Shown one piece after another: positions 23,231 to 33,042 of a stretch of 64,000 nt of DNA. This DNA is from Fallopia convolvulus (lineage: Eukaryota; Streptophyta; Magnoliopsida; Caryophyllales; Polygonaceae), in the NCBI GenBank assembly GCA_964016875.1, contig OZ024730.1, positions 32,903,795 through 32,967,794 on the forward strand, written 5' to 3'. Positions within the stretch are counted from its first letter, which is position 1, and each line of letters opens with the position of its first letter. A program made the translations under genes and the position numbers. The notes under the pieces were generated by a model. That model was not told the DNA's origin. It searched no databases and saw only the letters and a list, made by a program, of their open reading frames with translations.

Positions 23231-24647
23231 GTCAGGCGGTTCAAACGGTCCCTTCTCCGTCTCCACAAAAAAAAATTCTTAGATCTACTCGACTCTTTCA
23301 ATTGATTTTGGTGAAATTGCATCTTTGTCTTGCTAGTTGCATGCTCTTAGTTGCTTTGTTTACCGATTTCTTGCCCTGATTGTCGAGCATCTCTACAAAA
23401 AAAAAACCTACTTTACTATTTCAATTGATTTTGGTGAAATTGCATCTTTTCTTGCTAGTTGCATGTTCATAGTTGCCTTGTTTGCCGATTTCTTGCCCTT
23501 GAATCAGCCGAGCATATCCTCTTGTCGACTTCTACCTAGATTTCGACCACAAAAAAAATTCTTTTTCTGCATTTTTCCATAATATTGTAGGTCTTTTCGA
23601 TACGAGTCCGGGCATATAAAATTTGCCCAAAACGGACGTCGTTTGTCCCTCCAAAAGGCCGAAAAACCAACCAGCAGCGCGCCAGCTTCGTGCCGTGGAG
23701 TCGAGTCCGCGCGAGTCCTCTCGTGCCAAGGTTGCAGCAGCCCGCGCCGAATACGGAAACCCTAGATTTCGAGATTATTTTCGAGATCTCTTGAGTTATT
23801 TTCAGATACATATCTTGTTATTTTTATTTTTTATTTTTTCACTTTTGTTATGATTTTGTGAAGATCTTATCTTATAAAAGATCTTTTAGTTATTTTTCAT
23901 TCTAGGTTAGTTTATGTTTTCCGTTTTTAACGGGATCTTTTGGATTGTGGAAGATCTCGTAATATTGTAAAAAAAAAAAAAACGAAGGGCCGAGCCATGC
24001 CTTATCCGACCTACGTCGAAGCGAGGACGCTTCGAAGCTAAGCGGGGGAGAATGATGCGGCTCTACCCTAGCTCGGACCCAGCTCCAACGGACCCGAGAC
24101 GGCCTAGACCTTAGAGACCTCCTTGGATTAGGACTTAGTCTCATTTATGTTATTATTTATATTTTCGTCATTTATATTTCCGTCATTTCCCTTTTAGGCG
24201 TGTGTCCATTCTTATAGTATGGGCTAGCCTTGTTATTTCCCTTTATAGCTAGTTTCCGTTATTAGTATGTTGTCTTATTGGGCCAGGAGTCGTTGGGCTT
24301 TGTTTGTATACAAACCCTAGGCGCCTCTCCCTTGCTAGACTAGGGTTTCGTGGTTCTCCTCTATATAAAGGAGCCACACCCCATTGTAATTCTCACGTCT
24401 AATATGAATTAAGCCAGAGCTTTGAGTCGAGTTTCTCCTCCCCGTTGGCCCGGGCGTCACCCTATTCTTTTCCCGACCCCATATTCTCTTGGCCTACGTC
24501 AAACTAGGCCCCCTTCTCAATCCTTTCACTTCACCTCTCATCTCAAAGTCTAGGCTTCGGCCTCAAATCTATCCAGTTACTATTTGTCGGAGAAGATCCG
24601 AACGTTTCGAGCCTAGATCCGCCCCTTGTGACCCTAAGGTCGCATCA

Positions 24648-25860
24648 AATGGATAACATATTTATATAATTTTTATATACATAAATTCCTATGAGATGAT
24701 ATTTTCCATATTAACTTAAATTTTTTTATCTCTTAACAACATTTAGGGTCTTAATATATTTTTTTTTATCTTTGAACAAGGCTTGAGCTCCAAGTATCAA
24801 ATTTATATCTATATAATGATATAATTTTAAATAATAAATTTTGTTATGTTGATATATTTTTACTTTTAGAAAAAGATATAATTTTATGTTGATGACTAAG
24901 ATTATATTTAAATGTCAAAAAATAAATAAAAATTCAAATTTTAATTTTAATTAATAAAATTAGTTTTTCTATATCTTTTTATGCATTTATATTACAAATT
25001 TTTTTTAATCAAAGTTTGATAAAAAAAAATAGAAAAATTTACAAATCTTGATGAATACTTGCTTAAATTGAATTTTGATAAAAATTTACATTGTATTTTT
25101 CTTAATTTTCTTTATATTTTATTTATGTAAATAGAGAATATTTTTTATCTAGCGCCACCTTACATTTAAATTTTTTTATCTTTATATTTTTTTTTGTAAT
25201 TAATATGGATGATAGGTTGATTAATACATTGAATTTTGTAAACTTCCATATATATTAATTTCCTTTATATTTTATTTATTTCGTTATGTAATTTAGTATG
25301 GAAAACAACTTTATAGATGGATTGAATTTTTTAAAATAATACATAGATAATTTTCTCTATATTTTATCTCTTAAATAAAGGATAATGTTCTCTTCTATTT
25401 TTATATTGTATTTTTTATATTTACAAACATTCTTATTATAATAGAGTAAGAGATAAGAACCCTAATATATAATTTTAATAAATTAAATTTAAAAAAATAT
25501 TTAAAAAAATTATATTATGCTTGATAACCTATCCTAATTATTATTAGATTTATAAAAAAATTAAATATTTTATACATATTAGTGTCTAAAAAAATAAGAA
25601 AATATTTTTTAAAAAGATTCAATAAAAAGTAAAATCAACATTTTAATAATTTCAATCTAAATTTTGACAACATCTCCACAAATAATAGAAAAATAATAAA
25701 AAATATATTCAATTAAAATATGATCGTACAATCTAAAAAATAATTTATCTATTGTATAATTTGTTTTAATATTATATAAATATATTTAATATTTTAAATT
25801 AATATCGTAGAATTGTATAGTTTTTAGTAAAATTATCCCGTGAATATCACGTGACTTCAA
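24648..25860. other. AT-rich body of the third Helitron
   Basis: More than 1 kb of very AT-rich DNA between the LTR element and the Helitron 3' end. I see no gene or other repeat in it. Confidence 0.5.
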
Positions 25861-26002
25861 CTAGTTTTGTAAATATAAGGTGATGCCAAAATCGTTGATC
25901 GTTCTAGTGGCTCAAAAAGATATAACTTTAATATATAGTTATAGATATCGAACTATAGTCGTGCCATGCACAACGAGTATAACTAGTTAATAATTAAAAG
26001 TA

Positions 26003-27180
26003 GGGCTAAAACATATACAAACACCTGTACTTGTGCAAATTTGTCAGATAGACACCCCACCTTTGGTTTGGACCTATTGAACACTTAAACTTAATAATTT
26101 GGACCAATTGAGCACCTGATTTGCTGAAACTTTAGTGAGTGTTTTGTACGCGCGATGAGTTGTAAAAACCTCTTGCCACATGAGCTCCACATAGATGCCA
26201 TGTCCATAAATAATTCTTTTTGTTTTTTAATAAAATAAATTCTATATTATAATTGATTAAAATAATGATATTAAAGAGAAAGAAAGCTTAATACAAAGAA
26301 TAGAAAAAAAATAGTTAACAGGACCTAAAACATGTATCAGTCCATAATTAATTTCATTGCCTAAATAATTAATTAAAATAATAATACTCCTTCCTCATTT
26401 TGACTTGTGCAGAACCTTCTTCCTCATGTTGAAGGGATCGATCTGCAGAGAAATCCGCCATGGCTGCCACCAGATCCACCATTCTCGACATGGCCAAACT
26501 TGGAGCGACCTCTCGAACCAGGCTTTCAAACTCCTCGAACCGACATGGCCAAAATCAAGACCCAGATCTGGAACGGAGACGGTGGATTTGGACAACCCAA
26601 ATCCGGCACAGTAGCAACAACTCAGATTCGCGCCTCGCCGCCGTCAATCGCTCCAACATCTGAGCGACCTCACCGTCCCAAACGGCCACGTCCAGACCTC
26701 GCCGCCAATCGCTCGAACGCCGATTTGTGCCTATTCTTCAAATTACCAGCGGAATTGCGTATTTCTGTTTTGCAATTTTGGATTTGAAATTGCTCATGAT
26801 TATTATTTCGATTTGGATCTGAAATGAGACGCACTTCCTCGGCTGCTCTCTTCATCCAGATATGGAATTAGGAGGTTTTAGGTAATTGAAATATAGAAGA
26901 AAGCTGAAATAGGAAGAAAAAATTAAAAAAAGGAAGGATTTTGTTATTTGATGAAAATTGAAATGGTTTTTTTTTTTTTTTTTATATTTAATGCCATGTC
27001 AGATTTTAATAAGCACCTCACTTGCCCAATCGCGTTTGGATTGCATGCAGATCGCCAAATCAGTATTCAGGTGTTTAATAGATTTAAATTATTAAGTTTA
27101 AGTGTTTAATAGGTCCAAATGAAAGATGAAATATCTATCTGATAAATTTGCATAAGTGGTGTCTGTATATGTTTTAAGCC
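26003..27180. mobile_element. MULE-like element with about 150-bp inverted repeats
   Basis: The left end GGGCTAAAACATATACA and the inverse of the right end (GGCTTAAAACATATACAGA) start inverted repeats that continue through 'tgcaaatttgtcagataga' and 'ggacctattgaacacttaaa' for about 150 bases. The flanks ATTAAAAGTA (25993-26002) and ATTAAAAATA (27181-27190) look like a 9-10 bp target duplication with one change, as for Mutator-like elements. The centre (26405-26790) is much more GC-rich than the rest and has an open + frame of 126 codons without a clear ATG. No transposase is present. The centre may be captured DNA or the normal leader of a non-autonomous MULE. Confidence 0.7.
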
Positions 27181-27310
27181 ATTAAAAATAGGACTATTGG
27201 ATTTTTCTCATGCACATGCCGTCGATCTCTCTGTTTCGGAGGACTATTTGGACGAAGCCTCGACTCGAAGCGTGCCCCTTTTAAATTTCGTCATTTAAAA
27301 AACCTAGAAA

Positions 27311-27319
27311 ATATATAAG
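27311..27319 (+). promoter_or_regulatory. TATA box of the ZNF830-like gene
   Basis: ATATATAAG, followed by a CT-rich leader (ctctctcagatc) about 25 bases on, where transcription probably starts. The next exon, splice donor and ATG downstream agree with this placement. Confidence 0.5.
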
Positions 27320-27534
27320 ACGAATAATTCTCTCTCAGATCATCATCTCTTTTCTCGCCAAACTGACCGTCGATCTCTCTGTGCGAGTACATCTCCTTTT
27401 GGGCGCAATCTATTACACCCCACCCAACGCCGCTGGTGCCACCGCCCACCGGTCCATCACCATCACTTTCACCTTCGAAACATTCCCGAGTCTACCGTCA
27501 CCGTATTCCCGAGTTCTCTTCTCCTCCGTTTTCG

Positions 27535-27962
27535 GTGAGCACATCTCCTGTCGCTTCTCACGGTTTCGATATTTTTTCCCCTTCTCTCGCTTTTGTTTCT
27601 TTGTTTATACAAACACATTCTAAATCCTCTTGAATCTTCGAATTTGTGATTGTGGAGGTGTGCGATTTTCGGTTACGGAGGTCTGCAATTAGAAGGTATT
27701 TGATTGTTACTGCTGTACGAGTTCACTGAGCGAAGCTGGACAGTCTAGGCCTTTAATCGTCTTCTAGGTCTCTAGATTCTTACTAAGCTTGATCTTTAGT
27801 TTGTGAAACTGTGAGATTGTGCTGTTTGTACATTCCTAGTTTTAATTCGGTGGGAATGAGTTGTAAGTCTGCATGATGTAAATTTTAGTTTCTCGTTGCA
27901 GCAGAAGTAGCATTCTTCTTCTAACGGTTTTGCTTACCATTTAATTTACTTCAATATTGCAG
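27535..27962 (+). other. Intron in the 5' untranslated region of the ZNF830-like gene
   Basis: CGTTTTCG|gtgagc at 27535 and the acceptor ttcaatattgcag|TTTGACAG at 27962 bracket a T-rich 428-base intron. The ATG lies 31 bases into the following exon. Plant leaders often carry such an intron, but this one is predicted from signals only. Confidence 0.5.
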
Positions 27963-27992
27963 TTTGACAGACTCCGGGATTTGTTATAAAAA

Positions 27993-30900
27993 ATGGATGC
28001 TCAAGCAAGAAAGAAGGCCTTGTTTCGTGCCAAACTGAGAGAACAGGCTCAAAAATCTTGCATTGATTCTCCTCTTGTCAGGTGATTTACTGTAATGTGG
28101 AGCACACCAGCTTCCTCGTATTTGTTTTTACTATGACGATTTGTGTGATTGGCTAGCACTGCACTCAATTTCCAATTTTAAAGAATACATTCATGTCTTG
28201 TTTTTAACTTGCTGTTGAGGGCCATTGCTGAAAGTTTTCCTGCAAAATAATACATAAATAAGAGACACATGCATATGTGTGGGCATACGAATATGTCAAT
28301 TAAAATTGTTCCATGTTGCGGTTAGTCTTAAGTTGTTTCAATCTATATCCAGTAGGATTGAACCTTCTCCACATTAAGTCTTAAAGGTGGGAAGAACAGA
28401 AAAAGAAAAATGTAGACATGTGTTGCACCGTTGATTCTATATGTTCTTATTTGCTTGAACTATTAATGTTTTTTTGGAAACCGATGGTGAAATCTGATTA
28501 CTTTACATCTGTAATTCTGAGTGGATGCAGGTATAATGAAATTGATCAACCTGTTTGTCGAGTTTGCGATGTTGTTTTAAAATCCGAGTCCCTGTGGCCT
28601 GCACACCAAGCTTCAAAGAAACATCACGAGGTATGGATAATAGATGCTTGCAACACTCTATTAGTGGGTGGTGATTTCTTTTTTTTTTCTTGGTTTTATA
28701 TTACTTCAATTGAAACCGAAGCTATCAGTCTTTGTTGTGAAAGAAAATTGAATATTGTGCTTTAAGTTTACGAGCAGGAGAAGTTATGTTTATGATCCTT
28801 CATTTTTTATTTAAGTTCTTTTTTAGGTTTTAAGGTTTTGATGGTTTCTCAATGCTTGAATTCTTGTTAAGTGGCATTTTCATAGAGCGAGGAAGTTGGA
28901 ATTATGTCACTCAAAGGATCAGCACCCAAAATTAATAGCATTGTACCAGCAAAGGCCAACAGTAGGAAGACAAGTGCCAAAGTGAACAAGGACTTCAATG
29001 CCTCAATGTGTGTCTTAACACATTTAATACAGAGAATGGAAGGAAAGTTAAAGCTATGTCTCTGAGTTGGTAGTTTATAAATGAAAAAGAGAGCCTGATT
29101 GCGTCTTTGGAAAAGGCCATCGCGAATCATTTCTATAGGAGACAAGAAAGAGAATTTTACTGCCCTTAAAAGAGCCACACTCTTTTCCTGCTTTAACTTG
29201 TAACTAATACCGGATTTTCTCAGAAGAGTCCTGCTAGAACTTTGATGTTTACTTATGTAGGTAACTAACCATGGGTGAAGTCATTAGCCATAGTTTAATT
29301 GATTATTGAGCTATGTTCTCTTACATCTTGTTTTAGCGTTCTGGTATATAATTTGTGTTTCATTTTCTGTTTTGGTTTCTGAAGCCTAGCTATATTAATT
29401 GCATGCATTTTGTTTGCAAGCTCGTATAGTACGATAGAAAATTTAATAGTTGGGACTCCATTTGTTTCCCTTGGTTACTAATATATAGTTTTAGTTTATT
29501 TGATAAGAAAACTGAGACGCTTATATTCTAGGCAATCAACAATCTCAAAGCAAATGCATCCAGACAAAATTCGGCAAGCAATGTAAAATCTGCACCTGAG
29601 AAGGAGTTGGCTCAATCAAAACCTGATGGAGAATTTCATGATGCAAGACCAGAATTAACTCCAGAGGTTCAGAAGTCCAAGGAATCATCATCACTTCCTT
29701 CAAATTTTTTTGACAAGATTGAACTGAAGAGGGAAAATGCTGGTAAGAGCTACTTAGTGAGCCTTTTGTCTAGGATCTTAGGTGGAAGGATGTTGTCTGA
29801 ATATCTCTTAGGAAAATTCTTTTCTAGCCTTGCCCTTAAGATCTTCAAATCAATGCTTATCATCATATTCTTCAAATTAATAGTTTCACTTTGTGATAAA
29901 AGACTCGACATCAGCCTTCAGGAAGTGGATCTTACATTATTGGTTGCATTTGCTGGATTGCTATATACATGCAATGTATCATAGCTTCTTAAGATGCTAA
30001 ATTCTTGATTTTGTAACGTTTTGATTATCTTGAATTGTTGAACTATATCTTAAATTCTTTTTCTAGGATCCTGTACTCCCAAATCCACAGATTCTGTTTC
30101 TTCTGTTAAGGCAGGCCCCTTGGCTCAGAAAGTTGTTGGGAAATCCATGGGGGAAGTGATATCACCTGGTGCTATTCAGATGCAACAAAGTGCAGAAACT
30201 AGTATTTCTGGCTCAGAAACTACGCAAACAAAGGGGGCCTTGCCGGAAGGTTTCTTTGACAATAAAGAAGCTGATCTACGCGCCCGAGGCATTCAGCATG
30301 TCAAGCCAGATGTCAAGTATGTTCACCTACCTGTTCCCATTGTTTCTTTCCCTAAGGATCGTTTTAGTTTATATACAAAAGTACGTTTGCTGAAGCTGCT
30401 GGATTTTACTCTAGGAGAACATTTTTATTGTTCTGATTGTGCACACTATACATATTAGCTTTTAATATTTGATGGTTGTAAACTTATGTAGGTTCAATGC
30501 ATCCTCTAAGAGCATATACGAGTAAAAAGGAGCTTTACCTAATGTCACATTTTAGGTGGAGTTTCAACAATTTGCTTCATTGAAAGCGTACCTGAAACAA
30601 AATTGTGTGAAATCAACTCTGACCCCTTGAGCATTCTATCCTCCATCTTCTTTGCTTCAAAAAAAAAAAAAAACACAAACAAAAGAAAGTGATCACTTTT
30701 AGCCTTGTCTTATCGGTGTGAATGTTGAACCTTGTAAAGTTGTGTTTTAGTACTTGTGTTTGTGATCTCCTGATAAAATAACTATCACACACCACCAAGG
30801 AGACAAATGAAAGAAAATTATCACTTATGTTTGCTCTGATTGCTGACTACTCACCTGACATGTTGATGTTATAAAAATTCTTGAATAGGGATGAGTACAA

Positions 30901-31825
30901 GGAGTTTGAAAAATTAATCCAGGAGGACCTGAAAGAAGTAGACAACCGTTTTGAAGAGGAAGAGGTGAGGGCTCTGCTCACAGGAAATAATTTTTAAACC
31001 TGCTGCAATGATTTTGCACTGTCCTTTGACTATGTTGCCGTGTCATTGCAGATTGATGCTGCTGAGATGATAGAGGAGGAAGAAACTGCGGAACAGATGT
31101 AAGTTAAGAATGATTTAAACTTCAACTAGTGCATACTAACTTTTGAGATAAAATGAGATGGTATCAGTAGAATTTCTGCCATTTTAAAATGGAAAAGTGC
31201 AGAGAACCAACCATTAGTTAGGGCGTTTTCGACTAAGAACCTTTATATGCAATTTATTAACCAAATTCCAACTAAGGCCGATTATTTGGTTAATTAATCA
31301 CTAAAAGTTGTTGTAATAAGTAAGAATTTCAGTATTATTACATATCACAATGTTTATTGGTTGACTAATAGAAATAAATGAGCTTGTGTGGCATTTAGCT
31401 AGTGGAAGTGGTGGTTTGTGTAACTGATGGTTGTGAAATGTAGTCCATTTGGCAGGGAGTTTTTGTAATTTTCCCTAAAAAAAGTAGAAAAAAAAAATCA
31501 AGAGAGCTAACTTAGGTTTCTTCTACTTAAATTTCTCTCACTTAAGCCCCTCATTGCCCCAAATTCGAATGACATTCAGATGGACTTGTATTGCCTGCAT
31601 GGTTGCTTACCTCTGCTTTTCTTTTCTTTTGGAATTAGGACTTACAAAGAGAGAATTGAGATGTTAAAGCGGAAAAAAATGGAAAGAGCTGATTCTAGAA
31701 CTTCTAAACCCGTTGGAGACTCAAAGCCTGCAATCAAGAAAACCAAGTTCGATAAAGATGAGTCATCAAGTGAAGACGATGACGATGAGAACTTTTCTGT
31801 CGATTGGAGAGCACAGCATCTCTGA
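27993..31825 (+). CDS. Zinc finger protein 830 (CCDC16)-like, 319 aa, 7 exons
   Basis: Coding exons are 27993-28081, 28531-28630, 29532-29742, 30067-30316, 30889-30964, 31052-31098 and 31639-31825. All introns are GT-AG and the joined frame is 960 nt without a stop. Residues 1-30 are basic (MDAQARKKALFRAKLRE). A single C2H2 finger follows (CRVC, then AHQASKKHH; residues about 38-62). A Ser/Lys-rich linker contains SNFFDKIELK and, later, LPEGFFDNKEADLRARG, a conserved block of this family. The C-terminal third is acidic coiled coil (EYKEFEKLIQEDLKEVDNRF), then basic, ending DENFSVDWRAQHL. Family members are nuclear, and animal ZNF830 associates with the spliceosome; a role in pre-mRNA splicing is inferred. 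The start is the first ATG after the leader intron and fits the family's basic N-terminus. It is convergent with the polygalacturonase gene. The 3' end is partly duplicated after the stop. Confidence 0.92.
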
Positions 31826-31882
31826 GTTGACGACGATGATGATGAGAACTTTTCTGTTGATTGGAGAGCACAGCATCTCTGA
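31770..31882 (+). repeat. Duplication of the last 55 bases of the ZNF830-like CDS
   Basis: The segment from 'gacgatgacgatgagaac' to the stop 'cagcatctctga' is present twice in direct orientation, about 57 bases apart, with minor changes (tgtcgattgg/tgttgattgg). The second copy lies in the 3' untranslated region because the first stop (31823-31825) is intact. Confidence 0.9.
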
Positions 31883-33042
31883 GAGATTGAACTCGCCAAC
31901 TCAGGTTTCTTTTCAGACTTCAGATCATAGTGCTCTTATTGTCTTGTACATCCTGGATTCTTGAGAAACACTGAACCCAGTATTTTTTACCCACAACCTT
32001 CTTTAGAATTCATGCCTTGTCAAAAATCTGAATTAGCTTTTAAGGGTGAGGCATGCTGATGATTATAGCCTCACTTGCTAATGTTGCTGTATTTATTACA
32101 TGTATCTCTATGGATGCTGAGACTGTAGCCTGTGGGAAACTCTACCTTGCGAAAAATAGTTGGTTTAATGACATAGCACGTAAAATGTGCTGAGACTGTA
32201 GCCTGTGGGAAAAATCTGAATTAACTTTTTAATAAAGACTACTCAATCTTGTCTTTGCATATATATTTTGGATATATTGTGCTCTTTGGTTGCTTTGTGC
32301 TAACGTTCGTAGATTTGTACTTAACTGCACAAGTGTTTTTAGCCCTGCTCCAGCATTGATGAATGAATGTGCTTTTGGTGCTGTTTATCAACATTTTGTG
32401 CCCCCTTTGATCCTTGTTCTATATTTTTGTGTTGCCGTTTTATAGGATTTTGTTCAGTGGTAAATTGTAACAGATTTGATGAAGTTGAATTTTATGAAGT
32501 TTCCCCTTCATGTTTACCAATAAACACCTGCGCCCTCGCACTTTAATACGCTCTAGAAGCATTTTTGTGTGGTTTAGGTGGATTTTGACCTGTCCTCTTC
32601 GTTTGTTCATTAGTGTTGATATCAAAATTTAAAACTGTAGCCTACTTCAAAATACTAACAATGATATCAAAATTTACATAGAATAATACTGCTGAGGTCC
32701 GAGATTGTATCGAGTAGTGGACCACTTATTGACACAAAAAAAGGAAGATAAATGTAAATTGATAACGGTCAATAAATAGGTAGGTGAATAAACTTGTTCC
32801 ATTAAGTAGAGATGAAGAAAAAAAAATCCTGGCCAGAAAATGGTTCTTCTAAAAATGCATCATTAAAACAATGCATATGATCTATTACACACATATATGT
32901 GTGAAACTAAATGCTCATCATCGCCATCACACAATGAGGGAAGCTATTCCCCAAAAGGGATGAAATCATGAAACTGTATATACTAACAAATCATCCTATC
33001 ATTCAAAAAAAAAAAAAAAACAGACTACTTCCCATATAAAGA
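31883..33042. other. 3' region between two convergent genes
   Basis: No gene. Presumably holds the two 3' untranslated regions. A 21-22 bp phrase 'gctgagactgtagcctgtggga' occurs twice (32116 and 32188). Poly-A tracts near 32815 and 33005 may be decayed retro-inserted tails. Confidence 0.45.

Larger units (their letters stand above)
22622..24647 (+). mobile_element. Complete non-autonomous LTR retrotransposon, 2026 bp
   Basis: Two 595-bp LTRs (22622-23216 and 24053-24647) flank an 836-bp internal region with no gag-pol. The target duplication AATGG is perfect (22617-22621 and 24648-24652). The PBS is TTGGTATCAGAGC (23218-23230), matching initiator tRNA-Met. The polypurine tract is agcgggggaga just before 24053. 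By eye the LTRs differ at eight positions, all transitions, so the insertion is fairly recent. The internal leader contains a direct repeat of about 120 bases ('caattgattttggtgaaatt...gccgatttcttgccct'). Needs proteins from another element. Confidence 0.93.
22408..25864 (+). mobile_element. Third Helitron, different family, inserted in the second
   Basis: It starts TCTACCCTAATACATTATAA after A (22407). It ends with a hairpin block (CCCGTGAATATCACG), then TGACTTCAACTAG at 25864, followed by T. The flanks on either side align to adjacent parts of the outer Helitron's 5' region, which supports both ends. Without the LTR element inside it is about 1.4 kb, with no Rep/helicase frame. Confidence 0.7.
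21559..25945 (-). mobile_element. Second Helitron, same family, inserted in reverse
   Basis: On the - strand it begins TCTATAACTATATATTAAAG (25945) and ends GATGGGTATAACTAG (21559). It is inserted between A (21558) and T (25946), the Helitron A|T target. Its own sequence is 21559-22407 and 25865-25945, about 930 bp. With the outer copy it makes a large inverted repeat of roughly 650-700 bp arms centred near 21580. Confidence 0.75.
20816..25986 (+). mobile_element. Outer Helitron of a four-level nest
   Basis: The 5' end at 20816 (A|TCTATAATTATATATT) and the 3' end at 25986 (GTCGTGCCATGCAC hairpin, then GTATAACTAG|T) have Helitron features. Its own sequence is 20816-21558 plus 25946-25986, about 784 bp. 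Joining these two parts restores the sequence found uninterrupted, in reverse, in the second Helitron around 21559-21610. No coding capacity. Confidence 0.75.

Noticed and set aside
22622..24647. Coding capacity in the internal region (frames of 65-91 codons)
   Set aside because: They are short, overlap on both strands and match no gag or pol motif.
28867..29178. A 103-codon frame on the - strand between two exons of the ZNF830-like gene
   Set aside because: It lies inside an intron with good GT-AG borders, has no known domain and lacks a supported start.
29743..29984. Hydrophobic extension of an open frame after exon 3
   Set aside because: The frame runs past the gtaaga donor into intron 3. 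The conserved protein continues only from 30067.
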